A stretch of DNA of 64,000 nucleotides from Pseudomonas migulae NBRC 103157. Lineage in GTDB: Bacteria; Pseudomonadota; Gammaproteobacteria; Pseudomonadales; Pseudomonadaceae. Positions 1 to 8,382 of this stretch are shown piece by piece (positions within the stretch are counted from its first letter, which is position 1; each line of letters opens with the position of its first letter). The DNA is taken from the NCBI RefSeq assembly GCF_002091715.1, contig NZ_BDAG01000040.1, forward strand, positions 1 to 64,000. The letters run 5' to 3'. The notes under the pieces were generated by a model. That model did not search any database, was not told the origin of the DNA, and worked only from the letters and a program-made list of their open reading frames with translations. Made by a program: the position numbers and the translations under genes.

Positions 1-75
1 CTTGCTGGCGATGGAATCGACTCGGTCAGGCGTTAATCCGAGTCGCCTGCATCGCCAGCAAGCCGGCTCCTACAG
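1..75. repeat. REP/REPIN element, type A, cut by window edge
   Basis: Two inverted copies of the arm CTTGCTGGCGAT / ATCGCCAGCAAG flank a spacer that is itself palindromic (GACTCGG...CCGAGTC). The right arm continues into GCCGGCTCCTACAG. It lies just past the 3' end of the alaC gene. The same arms recur at many intergenic sites in this window. Confidence 0.85.
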
Positions 76-78
76 GTG

Positions 79-1296
79 TCAGGCGTTGGTTTTTGCGATC
101 AGCCCATCCGTGCGGAACATCCCGCGAATCCCGCGCACGGCCTGACGAATCCGGTCCTGGTTTTCGATCAACGCGAAGCGCACATGATCATCCCCATACT
201 CACCAAACCCCACGCCCGGCGAGACGCACACCTTGGCTTCGGCCAGCAGTTTCTTGGCGAACTCCAGCGAGCCCAGGTGCGCATACGCCTCAGGGATCTT
301 CGCCCAGACGTACATCGACGCTTTCGGGTTTTCCACCATCCAGCCCAGTTCATGCAGGCCTTTGACCAGCACGTTGCGACGCTGCCGGTACTGCTCGGCG
401 ATGTCCTTGACGCACTGCTGATCGCCTTCCAGCGCCGCAATGGCGGCAACCTGCAGCGGGGTGAAGGTGCCGTAGTCGTGGTAACTCTTGATCCGCGCCA
501 GGGCGTTGACCAGTTCCGGGTTGCCGACCATGAAACCGATCCGCCAACCCGCCATGTTGTAGCTTTTGGACAGGGTGAAAAACTCCACCGCGATGTCCTT
601 GGCGCCCGGCACTTGCATGATCGAGGGGGCTTTCCAGCCGTCGTAGACGATGTCGGCGTAGGCCAGGTCATGCACCACCAGCACGTCGTACTGTTTGGCG
701 AGGGCAATCACCCGCTCGAAGAAGTCCAGTTCCACACACTGCGCGGTCGGGTTGGACGGGAAGCCGAGGATCATCATTTTCGGTTTCGGGATGGACCCGC
801 GAATCGCCCGTTCCAGTTCGGCGAAAAAGTCCACGCCCGGAATCAGCGGCACCGAACGCACCTGGGCGCCGGCAATCACCGCGCCGTAAATGTGAATCGG
901 GTAGCTCGGGTTCGGCACCAGCACGGTGTCGCCCTGGTCCAGGGTGGCCAGCATCAAGTGCGCCAGGCCTTCCTTGGAACCGATGGTCACGATGGCTTCG
1001 CTTTCCGGGTCGATGTCGACCGCGTAGCGATCCTTGTACCAGTTGGAAATCGCCCGGCGCAGGCGCGGAATCCCTTTGGACGTGGAGTAGCCGTGGGTGT
1101 CTTCGCGCTGGGCGACGGTGACGAGTTTTTCGACAATGTGCGGCGGCGTCGGGCCGTCGGGGTTGCCCATGCTGAAGTCGATGATGTCTTCGCCACGACG
1201 ACGGGCGGCCATCTTCAGCTCGGCAGTGATGTTGAAAACGTAAGGGGGGAGTCGATCTATGCGCGCAAAGCGGCGCGGCGAACCTGGGTTAGCCAT
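79..1296 (-). CDS. alaC: Alanine aminotransferase (class I PLP enzyme, AlaC type)
   Basis: 405 residues, full length. Transfers the amino group between glutamate and pyruvate to make alanine in the cytoplasm. The N-terminal run RIDRLPPYVFNITAELK and the GNPDGPTPPHIV motif are as I recall them from enterobacterial AlaC (YfdZ). The PLP lysine is K244 in TLSKSYN, followed by the GWRIGF phosphate-binding region. The ATG at 1296 has GAGG seven bases upstream. It is transcribed divergently from the LysE-type exporter at 1436. That an aminotransferase and an amino-acid exporter share one promoter region suggests, but does not prove, coordinated amino-acid overflow control. Confidence 0.93.
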   Translation of the reverse strand: MANPGSPRRFARIDRLPPYVFNITAELKMAARRRGEDIIDFSMGNPDGPTPPHIVEKLVTVAQREDTHGYSTSKGIPRLRRAISNWYKDRYAVDIDPESEAIVTIGSKEGLAHLMLATLDQGDTVLVPNPSYPIHIYGAVIAGAQVRSVPLIPGVDFFAELERAIRGSIPKPKMMILGFPSNPTAQCVELDFFERVIALAKQYDVLVVHDLAYADIVYDGWKAPSIMQVPGAKDIAVEFFTLSKSYNMAGWRIGFMVGNPELVNALARIKSYHDYGTFTPLQVAAIAALEGDQQCVKDIAEQYRQRRNVLVKGLHELGWMVENPKASMYVWAKIPEAYAHLGSLEFAKKLLAEAKVCVSPGVGFGEYGDDHVRFALIENQDRIRQAVRGIRGMFRTDGLIAKTNA

Positions 1297-1435
1297 TGTT
1301 GCCTCGGATAACGTGAGCGCCCGGAACCGTCCGAGCGACGCTGGTCACTGAGGTGACCTGTTGCGGAAGATAAGGGGTGGCATGGCACACTGTCCAGCGA
1401 GTGTGTAAACAAATTTTTCCGAAGGAAATCGGTCG

Positions 1436-2098
1436 ATGGAATTTAGCAGCGGCTTCTTGCTGAGCCTTTCTTTGTGCCTGGACATTGGCGTGGCCAATAT
1501 TGCGATGATCACCCTGGCGATGCAGCGCGGCTATTTTCAAGGCTTTGCGCTGGGGTTGGGCACCTGCGTCGGCGACCTGATTTACGCGGTGCTGGCACTG
1601 GCCGGCATGACCGTCCTGCTGCAATACGAAACCGTGCGCTGGGTGCTGTGGATCGGCGGTTCGGCGTTGCTGGTGTACTTCGCGGCGAAGATGATCTATT
1701 CGGCCATTCACCATGAGGCACTGCTGGCAGAAACCGCGGAGGTCGGACACAACTCCCACCGCAAAGAATTTTTACGCGGCATTTTCCTCGCGATGTCGTC
1801 ACCCAGCGCGATTCTCTGGTTTGCCGCGGTAGGCGGCACACTGATTGCGCGTTCCGGCGGCGGTGGTGCCCTCAGTTCGGCGCTGTTTCTTGGCGGTTTT
1901 CTCTGCGCCGGCATCCTCTGGTGCGTAGGTTTGTGCTTCGCAGCGAGCCATGGCGGCAAGTTGCTCGGTGACAAACTGCTGCGTTACTCCTACATGGCAT
2001 CGGCGGCGATCTTCTGCTATTTCGCGGTGTACGTGATTCTATCGGGTTATAACGAGTTCGTTGGCACGGGCGCCGTCGAGGCGTTGCATGCACTGTAA
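1436..2098 (+). CDS. LysE/RhtB-family amino-acid exporter
   Basis: 220 residues, mostly hydrophobic, with about six predicted membrane segments and the family-typical N-terminal helix containing SLSLCLDIGVAN. Members export amino acids or small polar metabolites across the inner membrane; the substrate cannot be read from sequence. A polar loop around residues 95-110 separates the two halves, followed by the conserved-looking stretch FLAMSSPSAILWFAAVGG. GAAGGAAAT precedes the ATG. It is divergent from alaC with 139 bp between the starts. Confidence 0.85.
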   Translation: MEFSSGFLLSLSLCLDIGVANIAMITLAMQRGYFQGFALGLGTCVGDLIYAVLALAGMTVLLQYETVRWVLWIGGSALLVYFAAKMIYSAIHHEALLAETAEVGHNSHRKEFLRGIFLAMSSPSAILWFAAVGGTLIARSGGGGALSSALFLGGFLCAGILWCVGLCFAASHGGKLLGDKLLRYSYMASAAIFCYFAVYVILSGYNEFVGTGAVEALHAL

Positions 2099-2166
2099 TT
2101 GGGCGAATCGGGTTTGGCTTCTATACTCCCAGCCGAACCCACTTTTTTGATCCCAGGAGTCGAGTC

Positions 2167-2652
2167 ATGGATGAGCAACCAGACGTAAAACAGGACGAAC
2201 CACGTTTTGAACACGGGCACTTTCTGCTCATTGCGGGGCTTGGTGGTCGATTTACTCAGGACACATCCAAACAGATCCCCGATCTTTGGGAGAAATTCAT
2301 TCCCGAAATCGGTAGGATTCCCGGTCAGAAAAGCGAAGTGACCTACGGCATCTGCTGTAACCCGGATGGCAAGGGCGGTTTTGAATACATCGCAGGCGTT
2401 GAAATCAGCAAGCTGGACGACTTGCCCGAAAAGTACCGATGGGTCGAAGTTCAGCCTCAGCAATACGCGGTGTTCGAGCACAAAGGCTCGTTGGATACCT
2501 TGCCGCAGACCTTTCAATACATTTGGAAAACCTGGCTGCCACAGTCCGGTAAAGAAGCGGCGGACGCCCCGGAATTCGAACGCTACAGCGAAGACTTCAA
2601 CCCGAAGCTCAACACCGGCAAGCTGGAAATCTGGTTGCCGATCAAGGCGTAA
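2167..2652 (+). CDS. GyrI-like / AraC effector-binding domain protein
   Basis: 161 residues, a stand-alone effector-binding (GyrI-like, SOUL-type beta-barrel) domain with no DNA-binding helix-turn-helix. Typical features are the run RWVEVQPQQYAVFEHKG, the IWKTWLP segment and the C-terminal KLEIWLPIK. Such proteins bind small hydrophobic ligands or inhibit gyrase in E. coli; the ligand here is unknown. The start is supported by CCAGGAGTCGAGTC before the ATG. It follows the LysE gene by 68 bp and may be co-transcribed. Confidence 0.8.
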   Translation: MDEQPDVKQDEPRFEHGHFLLIAGLGGRFTQDTSKQIPDLWEKFIPEIGRIPGQKSEVTYGICCNPDGKGGFEYIAGVEISKLDDLPEKYRWVEVQPQQYAVFEHKGSLDTLPQTFQYIWKTWLPQSGKEAADAPEFERYSEDFNPKLNTGKLEIWLPIKA

Positions 2653-2749
2653 TGTCTGGGTCGAGAGGCGGATCAGCGATTCGCCTCTCGATGTCGTGCC
2701 GACGCTGATTTATGATCCCCAGCCTTTCCCCCGCTGATTCCGAGCCGCC

Positions 2750-3238
2750 ATGAACACCGTCATCCGCCACGTCATCCCCGCTGACCTGGACCGCTGCTAC
2801 GCCATCGAAACCGTTGCCTACGAAGGCGACGAAGCTGCCACCCGCGAGAAAATCGCCACCCGCATCGCCACCTGGCCTGAAGGTTTTATCGTCGCCGAAG
2901 TGGACGGCGTCGTAGCCGGTTTCATCAACTCCGGGGCGGCGTTTCAGGTCGAGATGTCAGACGAAGCGTTCAAGGAACTGATCGGCCACGACCCGGCCGG
3001 CCCGCACGTGGTGATCATGTCGGTGGTGGTGCATCCGGATTATCAGGGGCACGGCCTGGCGAAACGTTTGATGGGCGAGTTCATCGAGCGGATGCGTGCA
3101 CTGGGCAAGACCAGCATCAACCTGATGTGCAAAGAGCGGCATATTCCGCTGTATGCCGGGTTCGGGTTTGCCTACGTCAAGCCTTCCGCGTCGGATCATG
3201 GCGGGATGGCGTGGCATGAGATGGTGCTGACGTTGTAA
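2750..3238 (+). CDS. GNAT-family N-acetyltransferase
   Basis: 162 residues with a single GNAT fold. The acetyl-CoA-binding motif A is seen as VVVHPDYQGHGLAKRLM (residues about 89-105), with a C-terminal GFGFAYVKPS loop. Weakly reminiscent of arylalkylamine-type acetyltransferases. The substrate is unknown. It stands alone, followed by a REPIN. Confidence 0.85.
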   Translation: MNTVIRHVIPADLDRCYAIETVAYEGDEAATREKIATRIATWPEGFIVAEVDGVVAGFINSGAAFQVEMSDEAFKELIGHDPAGPHVVIMSVVVHPDYQGHGLAKRLMGEFIERMRALGKTSINLMCKERHIPLYAGFGFAYVKPSASDHGGMAWHEMVLTL

Positions 3239-3267
3239 CCAGATTCCATCGAACATCGAAGATCGAG

Positions 3268-3357
3268 TGTGGGAGCGGGCTTGCTCGCGAAGGCGGTGTG
3301 TCAGTCGACATCATGAGTGACTGAGACACCGCCTTCGCGAGCAAGCCCGCTCCCACA
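3268..3357. repeat. REPIN, type B
   Basis: Long near-perfect hairpin. TGTGGGAGCGGGCTTGCTCG opens it and the reverse complement closes it. The inner spacer is also palindromic (AGGCGGTGT...ACACCGCCT). It sits between a GNAT gene and the convergent PPOX gene. Confidence 0.9.
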
Positions 3358-3382
3358 TTGGATTGTCATCGTGTGAGCGATA

Positions 3383-3988
3383 TCAGTAGAGGCTATCCCG
3401 CACCCGGGCCGGCGCTTCCCGGTCATAAGTTTCCGCATCGAATTGCCCATCATTCAACCGCTTGTGAAACGCCCCTGCCGTCGGCAGCGCCGAGCGATCC
3501 AGGTGCTTCTCGGGGTTCCACAAATCCGATCGCACGATCGCTTTCGAGCAGTGAAAAAACGCCGCCTCCACGGTCACCAGCATCACCGTGCGCGCAGGTT
3601 TGCCGTTGACCGCGAAGCTTTCCAGTAGCCCCGGTTCATTGCTGATCTGCGCCGAGCCGTTGACCCGCAACGTCTCGCCTATCCCCGGGATGATGAACAA
3701 CAGCGACACCCGTGAATCGAGCACCACATTGCGCAGGGTGTCGATGCGGTTGTTGCCCGGGCGGTCCGGTATCGCCAGGGTGCGCTCATCGATGATTCGC
3801 ACGAAACCCGGCGTGTCACCGCGCGGCGAGCCGTCCAGGCCGTCGGGGCCGACCGAGCTGATGATCACCAGCGGCGAGGCGCGAACCATCGCTTGATAGT
3901 CCTCGTTCAGAAAGGGGATTTGCTTGCGCACGGCGCGGTCGTGGGGCTGGCCGTAGATCGCTTCCAGTGCTTCGATGCTGTCGAGCAT
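3383..3988 (-). CDS. Pyridoxamine 5'-phosphate oxidase-like flavoprotein (MSMEG_1061-like)
   Basis: 201 residues. A PPOX/split-barrel FMN-binding domain covers about residues 35-165 (SSVGPDGLDGSPRGD, then RIDTLRNVVLDSRVSLLFIIPG). Such proteins bind FMN or F420 and reduce small molecules; the substrate is unknown. I take the ATG at 3988, with TGAGGTGG upstream, rather than the in-frame GTG six bases earlier. The upstream acetyltransferase ends 7 bp before this start, so the two form an operon with overlapping stop and ribosome-binding sequences. Confidence 0.82.
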   Translation of the reverse strand: MLDSIEALEAIYGQPHDRAVRKQIPFLNEDYQAMVRASPLVIISSVGPDGLDGSPRGDTPGFVRIIDERTLAIPDRPGNNRIDTLRNVVLDSRVSLLFIIPGIGETLRVNGSAQISNEPGLLESFAVNGKPARTVMLVTVEAAFFHCSKAIVRSDLWNPEKHLDRSALPTAGAFHKRLNDGQFDAETYDREAPARVRDSLY

Positions 3989-3995
3989 AACCACC

Positions 3996-4481
3996 TCAGA
4001 AAATCAGTCCCATGCGCCGTTCGTGACCGATCCGGCCCTTATACGCTTCGCCGCTGTCGACCCAGCCGAATCTGGCATACAGCGCAATGGCGGCCTCGTT
4101 GTCCGCGTCCACCGACAACTCCAGCGCCCTGATTTCGGGAAACGCCTGACGCGCCACCTCGGGCAGGGCTTGCAGGCAGGCCTTGCCATGCCCTTTGCCT
4201 TGATGACGCTGATCGACTTGCAGCGCGTGCAACGTCGCGCTGTGTTCATCGGCCCAGGCAGGCAGCACCGGCGGGCGTTTGAGCAGCAGGAAGGCAACGG
4301 GGATGTCATCGGCCAACAGGGCAAATCCTTTGACGCCGGGGCCGGGTCTGGACAGCACGGTGTGCAACGCACCGTGGATGTCGCCGGAGAATTTGATTTG
4401 TTCTTTGTGAACTTCGATGGCCTCGACCTGTTGGCGCTGGAGCGCGTTCAGGCTTTCGTAAGGCACGAGTCGGGTTATCAC
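3996..4481 (-). CDS. GNAT-family N-acetyltransferase (GTG start)
   Basis: 161 residues from the GTG at 4481, which has AAAAAGGA seven bases upstream; an in-frame ATG at 4538 has no such site. Motif A of the acetyl-CoA site reads QRHQGKGHGKACLQ (about residues 95-108). The C-terminal ALYARFGWVDSGE is typical of RimI-like enzymes. The substrate is unknown. First gene of a two-gene operon with the PPOX flavoprotein. Confidence 0.85.
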   Translation of the reverse strand: MITRLVPYESLNALQRQQVEAIEVHKEQIKFSGDIHGALHTVLSRPGPGVKGFALLADDIPVAFLLLKRPPVLPAWADEHSATLHALQVDQRHQGKGHGKACLQALPEVARQAFPEIRALELSVDADNEAAIALYARFGWVDSGEAYKGRIGHERRMGLIF

Positions 4482-4623
4482 GGGAGGGTCCTTTTTCCAT
4501 CGCAAATGAGCCTTGGATTCTAGCGAGTTTGCGCCCATGGATTATTTTTATTTCGACTGTCGATTCGGCATTTCGCCGAACGACTAAGGGTGTCTTCAAA
4601 ACAAAAAAACACGGAGAACCACC

Positions 4624-5049
4624 ATGAACGCTACTCACGAAATCGAGACCCTGATCGACACCTATCGCCAGGCGGTCATCGCCAAGGATGTCGAAAAAAT
4701 CATGGCCCTGTATGGCGATGACATCGTCTCCTACGACGCGGTCAAGGCCCTGCAATTGCGCGGCAAGGCCGCCTACCGCGCGCATTGGCTGGAATGCATG
4801 GAAATGTGCCAGGGTGCGCACACGTTCGACTTCGACCACATGAACGTCGTGGCGGACGAGCACATCGCCTTTGCCCACTGGCTGGCCCACTGCGGCGGCA
4901 CCAACGACAAGGGCGAAACCCAGGCCTGCTGGATGCGCGTGACCGCCTGCTATCGTCGCGAGGCCGGGCAATGGCGCATCGTCCACGAACACTGGTCGGC
5001 CCCGTTCGACATGACGAGTGGCACCGCGCTGTTCGACCTGCAGCCCTGA
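4624..5049 (+). CDS. SnoaL/NTF2-like (YybH-type) protein
   Basis: 141 residues with a single NTF2-like cone fold (N-terminal helix ETLIDTYRQAVIAKDVEKIMALY, C-terminal strands WRIVHEHWSAPF). Family members are ketosteroid-isomerase-like enzymes or ligand binders. CGGAGAACCACC precedes the ATG. It is the first gene of a cluster with YciI and an ECF sigma factor. This trio is common in proteobacteria and points to an ECF42-type regulon. Confidence 0.8.
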   Translation: MNATHEIETLIDTYRQAVIAKDVEKIMALYGDDIVSYDAVKALQLRGKAAYRAHWLECMEMCQGAHTFDFDHMNVVADEHIAFAHWLAHCGGTNDKGETQACWMRVTACYRREAGQWRIVHEHWSAPFDMTSGTALFDLQP

Positions 5050-5115
5050 TCGTCGGGAAGCAGCGCCAAACCCCCAGACTGCAGCCATAGTTGATCAGTT
5101 CGATCGGAGAGCCCC

Positions 5116-5460
5116 ATGAAGTACTTATGCCTGGTTTACAGCAACGAACAGGCGTTGCACTCACTGCCCGAAAGTCCCAACGACGCCGAGTGCATGGCCT
5201 ACGCCGAATCGATCCAGGGCAGCGGCCGCATGATCGCCGCCGAGGCGCTGGAGTCGGTGCAGACCGCCACCACCGTGCGCATGCGCAACGGCAAAATGTC
5301 GATCACCGACGGTCCGTTCGCCGAAACCAAGGAGCAGCTGGCGGGCTTCTACCTGATCGACGCCAAAGACCTCAATGAAGCGCTCCAGGTTGCCGGCAAC
5401 ATTCCGGCGGCTCGGGTCGGCTGTGTCGAGGTGCGACCTGTCCGTGAATTGAACCCCTGA
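5116..5460 (+). CDS. YciI/DGPF-domain protein
   Basis: 114 residues. It has the DGPF motif that names the family (ITDGPFAETKEQLAGFYLID, about residues 57-76) and the N-terminal MKYLCLVY strand. DGPF proteins are the usual genomic partners of ECF42 sigma factors and are thought to be part of their sensing or target set; the biochemical role is unknown. CGGAGAGCCCC lies directly before the ATG. Confidence 0.85.
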   Translation: MKYLCLVYSNEQALHSLPESPNDAECMAYAESIQGSGRMIAAEALESVQTATTVRMRNGKMSITDGPFAETKEQLAGFYLIDAKDLNEALQVAGNIPAARVGCVEVRPVRELNP

Positions 5461-5486
5461 TGACAATCACAACCCGGGAGATCACC

Positions 5487-5603
5487 ATGAGTTCGCAGCC
5501 TTGCAAGAAACTGCCCGCCGAGTTCGAGTCGCCTTTCCATGATGGCCGGCGGCAAAGCCTGGATCGGCGGGTGACGCTGGTGACCGAAGGCACGCAGGAC
5601 TGA
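5487..5603 (+). CDS. 38-residue ORF coupled to the ECF sigma gene
   Basis: An ATG with CCGGGAGATCACC upstream opens a 38-codon frame (starting MSSQPCKKLPAEFESPFHDG). Its TGA shares one base with the ATG of the sigma gene (TGATG), so translation of the sigma factor may be coupled to it. I recognise no family. It could be the remnant of a second DGPF or other ECF42-partner gene, or a leader peptide. Confidence 0.45.
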   Translation: MSSQPCKKLPAEFESPFHDGRRQSLDRRVTLVTEGTQD

Positions 5604-6838
5604 TGCCCGGGGTGTCGGTCAAGGCTCGGGTCGAGCAGGTTTACCGCGAGGAGTCGCGGCGGATCCTGGCGACCCTGATCCGTTTGCTCGGCGATTTCGA
5701 CCTCGCCGAAGAGGCCTTGCACGAGGCGTTCTTTATCGCGGTCGAGCGCTGGCAGCGTGATGGTGTGCCGGACAACCCGCGGGCGTGGCTGGTCTCCACC
5801 GGGCGCTTCAAGGCGATCGATGTGTTGCGTCGCCGTGCGCGGTTTGCCGCGTCCCGGCCGATGTTGATCGCTCAACTGGAGGCGCTGGAGCAGGCCGACT
5901 GGAGTGACGAAGACGTGGAAGACGATCGCTTGCGCCTGATCTTCACCTGTTGTCACCCAGCCCTGGCGGCGGATGCTCAAGTGCCGCTGACCTTGCGCGA
6001 AGTCTGCGACCTGACCACCGAAGAAATCGCCCGGGCCTTTCTATCCGCACCGGCCACCATTGCCCAGCGCATCGTGCGGGCCAAAGCGAAAATCCGCGAC
6101 GCGAAAATTCCCTATCAAGTGCCGACCCTGGCGGAATTGCCCGAGCGGCTCGACAGCGTGCTGCGGGTGATTTACCTGGTGTTCAACGAAGGTTACTCGG
6201 CGTCCGTCGGCACCGAACTCACCCGGGAAGACCTGACCCGCGAGGCGATCCGGCTCGGGCGTTTGCTGATGGAACTGCTGCCCGAGCCCGAGGTGATGGG
6301 CCTGCTGGCGCTGATGCTGTTGCATGAATCACGGCGTCCGGCGCGGACGTCTTCGAGTGGTGAACTGATCCTGCTGGATGAGCAGGACCGTTCGCTGTGG
6401 GATGCCGGGTTGATTGCCGAAGGTTGTGCGTTGATCGAGCGGGCGCTGGGTACGCGGCGATTCGGTCCTTACTGTTTGCAAGCGGCCATCGCCGCGGTGC
6501 ATGCCGAAGCGCCGACGGCGGGGGAGACCGACTGGCTGCAGATTGTGGGGCTGTATGACGTGCTGTTGGCGGCTGTGCCTTCGCCGGTGATCGAGTTGAA
6601 CCGTGCGGCGGCGATCTCCAAGCGCGATGGGCCGTTGGCGGGGTTGACGTTGGTGGAAGGGATTCTGAATCGCGGCGAATTGCTCGATTACCACCTGGCG
6701 CATTCGGCTCGGGCGGAGTTCTGTCGGCAGTTGGGCAGGGTAGAGGAGGCGCGGACGGCGTATGAAAGGGCGTTGGAATTGACGCAGCAGGTGCCGGAGC
6801 GGCGGTTTATCGAGGCTCGGATCAAGGCGTTAAAGTGA
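5603..6838 (+). CDS. ECF42-type RNA polymerase sigma factor (DUF6596 C-terminal domain)
   Basis: 411 residues, about twice the usual ECF length. Sigma region 2 is at about residues 10-80 (LIRLLGDFDLAEEALHEAF, then DNPRAWLVSTGRFKAIDVLRR). Region 4 follows at about 120-170 (TLREVCDLTTEEIARAFL, then IAQRIVRAKAKIR). A helical, TPR-like C-terminal extension continues to the end (VIYLVFNEGYSAS, IELNRAAAISKRDGP). No anti-sigma gene adjoins it. In this group the C-terminal extension is held to be needed for activity, and DGPF genes lie next to the sigma gene, as here. Confidence 0.9.
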   Translation: MPGVSVKARVEQVYREESRRILATLIRLLGDFDLAEEALHEAFFIAVERWQRDGVPDNPRAWLVSTGRFKAIDVLRRRARFAASRPMLIAQLEALEQADWSDEDVEDDRLRLIFTCCHPALAADAQVPLTLREVCDLTTEEIARAFLSAPATIAQRIVRAKAKIRDAKIPYQVPTLAELPERLDSVLRVIYLVFNEGYSASVGTELTREDLTREAIRLGRLLMELLPEPEVMGLLALMLLHESRRPARTSSSGELILLDEQDRSLWDAGLIAEGCALIERALGTRRFGPYCLQAAIAAVHAEAPTAGETDWLQIVGLYDVLLAAVPSPVIELNRAAAISKRDGPLAGLTLVEGILNRGELLDYHLAHSARAEFCRQLGRVEEARTAYERALELTQQVPERRFIEARIKALK

Positions 6839-6857
6839 TGTGATCTGACGGGCCTTT

Positions 6858-6938
6858 TCGCGAGCAAGCCCGCTCCCACATTAGACCGAGTCCTTCCTAA
6901 ATGAACCGGATCGAATGTGGGAGCGGGCTTGCTCGCGA
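6858..6938. repeat. REPIN, type B (tail-to-tail order)
   Basis: The first arm is TCGCGAGCAAGCCCGCTCCC and the second is its inverse, TGTGGGAGCGGGCTTGCTCG. They point in the opposite order to most other doublets in the window. It lies between the sigma factor and the convergent LysR gene. Confidence 0.85.
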
Positions 6939-6949
6939 ACGCCTCACCA

Positions 6950-7804
6950 CTATTCCAACATCTTGCTGAGCAACCAACTCCCCGCCGGCCCCGGCGGATG
7001 CAGCCGCGACCACAGTGCATCGACGAACAGCGGTTTCGGCCACCCGCGCACGTTCAACTCCTGCAATGTCCCGGCGCCGAACCGACCCACCAGCCATCGC
7101 GGTAACGGTGCCCAACCGAACCCGCCCTGAGCCATTTCCAGCAACATCAAATAACTCGGTGCCGACCAGACGCGCCCCTTGGCGCGGCTTTCATATGGAT
7201 TGACGATGGTCGCCAGACGCAACTCCCGATGCTGTTGCAAGGTGTCCTGATCGATGCTCGCCAGTGCTGCCAACGGATGCTCGCGGGACACGAACAAGGC
7301 AATTTCCGTACGCTCCTGCACCGTCGAACTGACCAGGTCCGGCGGGTAACTGTCTTGTTGCTCGGCGAACGCCACATGCGCCCGACCGCTTTGCACCAGC
7401 GCCACCAGGTCATCGCATTCAGCGATCAGGCATTCGAGTTCCAGGTCCGGGTAGCGCTGCTCGAACGCACTGAGCGCCGCTTCGAAACGGTCGGATTGAT
7501 AGGTGTCGGAAATCGCCACGGTCAGCTTCGGTTCAACCCCTTGAGCCAACTGGCTGGCGGTCATTTCCAGACGGCTGGTCGCCGCCAGGATCTCCTCGGC
7601 CCGTTGCAGCATCACATGCCCGGCCGGTGTCAGGGTCGGCTTGCGGCTACTGCGGTCGAACAGGATCAGATCCAGATCAATCTCCAGGCTCGCCACCGCG
7701 GCGCTGATGGTCGACTGACTGCGCCCGAGTTTGCGCGCCGCTGCGGAAAACGAGCCTTGGGTCGCCGCTTGCACAAACGCCTGCAACACTTCCTGGGATG
7801 CCAT
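6950..7804 (-). CDS. LysR-family transcriptional regulator, divergent from PACE efflux gene
   Basis: 284 residues. The N-terminal winged HTH spans about 1-60 (FVQAATQGSFSAAARKLGRSQSTIS) and the effector domain about 90-284. It lies 89 bp from the divergently transcribed PACE transporter. LysR regulators beside PACE genes (AceR beside aceI in Acinetobacter) activate the pump in response to its substrate, so the same role is inferred here. AAGG precedes the ATG at 7804. Confidence 0.85.
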   Translation of the reverse strand: MASQEVLQAFVQAATQGSFSAAARKLGRSQSTISAAVASLEIDLDLILFDRSSRKPTLTPAGHVMLQRAEEILAATSRLEMTASQLAQGVEPKLTVAISDTYQSDRFEAALSAFEQRYPDLELECLIAECDDLVALVQSGRAHVAFAEQQDSYPPDLVSSTVQERTEIALFVSREHPLAALASIDQDTLQQHRELRLATIVNPYESRAKGRVWSAPSYLMLLEMAQGGFGWAPLPRWLVGRFGAGTLQELNVRGWPKPLFVDALWSRLHPPGPAGSWLLSKMLE

Positions 7805-7893
7805 GAACTATCGCCTTGATCGATGGTTATTGGTTATGAAGTATCGGTGTGAGAGTGGATCATCGCAACCACAGTCACTCAGGATCTCTGCTC

Positions 7894-8331
7894 ATGAACA
7901 TGCAAAAATCCATCACCGAACGTATTTTCCAGGCCATCGGCTTTGAGCTGTTGGCCATTTTGATCTGCACCCCGTTGCTGGCGTGGATCATGGACAAACC
8001 GATGCTCGACATGGGCGTCGTCACCGTCGTGATCGCAATGTTGGCGCTGGCATGGAACGTGGTGTTCAACGGGATTTTCGATCGTGTGCTGCAGCGTTTC
8101 GACATCGCGCACAACGCTTGGACGCGAGTCGTTCATGCGCTGCTCTTTGAAGGCGGTCTGGTCGCCGTCGGCGTGCCGCTGATTGCCTGGTGGCTGAAGG
8201 TCAGCCTGTGGCAGGCGTTCCTGCTGGATATCGGCGTGTTGCTGTTTTTCCTGCCATACACCTACGTTTACCACTGGGCGTACGACGTGGTGCGGGAGCG
8301 GGTCCTTCTGCGCCAGGCGTGTGAAGGATAA
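7894..8331 (+). CDS. PACE-family efflux transporter (AceI-like)
   Basis: 145 residues with four predicted membrane helices arranged as two bacterial-transmembrane-pair repeats. PACE signature motifs are visible: RIFQAIGFE near the N terminus (with the functionally important acidic residue in helix 1), WNVVFNGIFD, RVVHALLFEGG and YTYVYHWAYD. PACE proteins export biocides such as chlorhexidine, or polyamines, using the proton gradient. The ATG at 7894 has AGGA upstream; an in-frame ATG 45 bases earlier would add a polar, non-conserved tail. Confidence 0.88.
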   Translation: MNMQKSITERIFQAIGFELLAILICTPLLAWIMDKPMLDMGVVTVVIAMLALAWNVVFNGIFDRVLQRFDIAHNAWTRVVHALLFEGGLVAVGVPLIAWWLKVSLWQAFLLDIGVLLFFLPYTYVYHWAYDVVRERVLLRQACEG

Positions 8332-8382
8332 ATGCAAAAGATCGCCGCCTGCGGCAGCTCCTACACCGGGGGTGTGTTGGGG

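Noticed and set aside
76..1311. 411-codon open frame antisense to alaC
   Set aside because: Mirror of the aminotransferase gene with biased composition and no ribosome-binding site.
1379..1402. Sigma-54 promoter before the LysE gene (TGGCACAC)
   Set aside because: No TTGC-like -12 element at the required distance.
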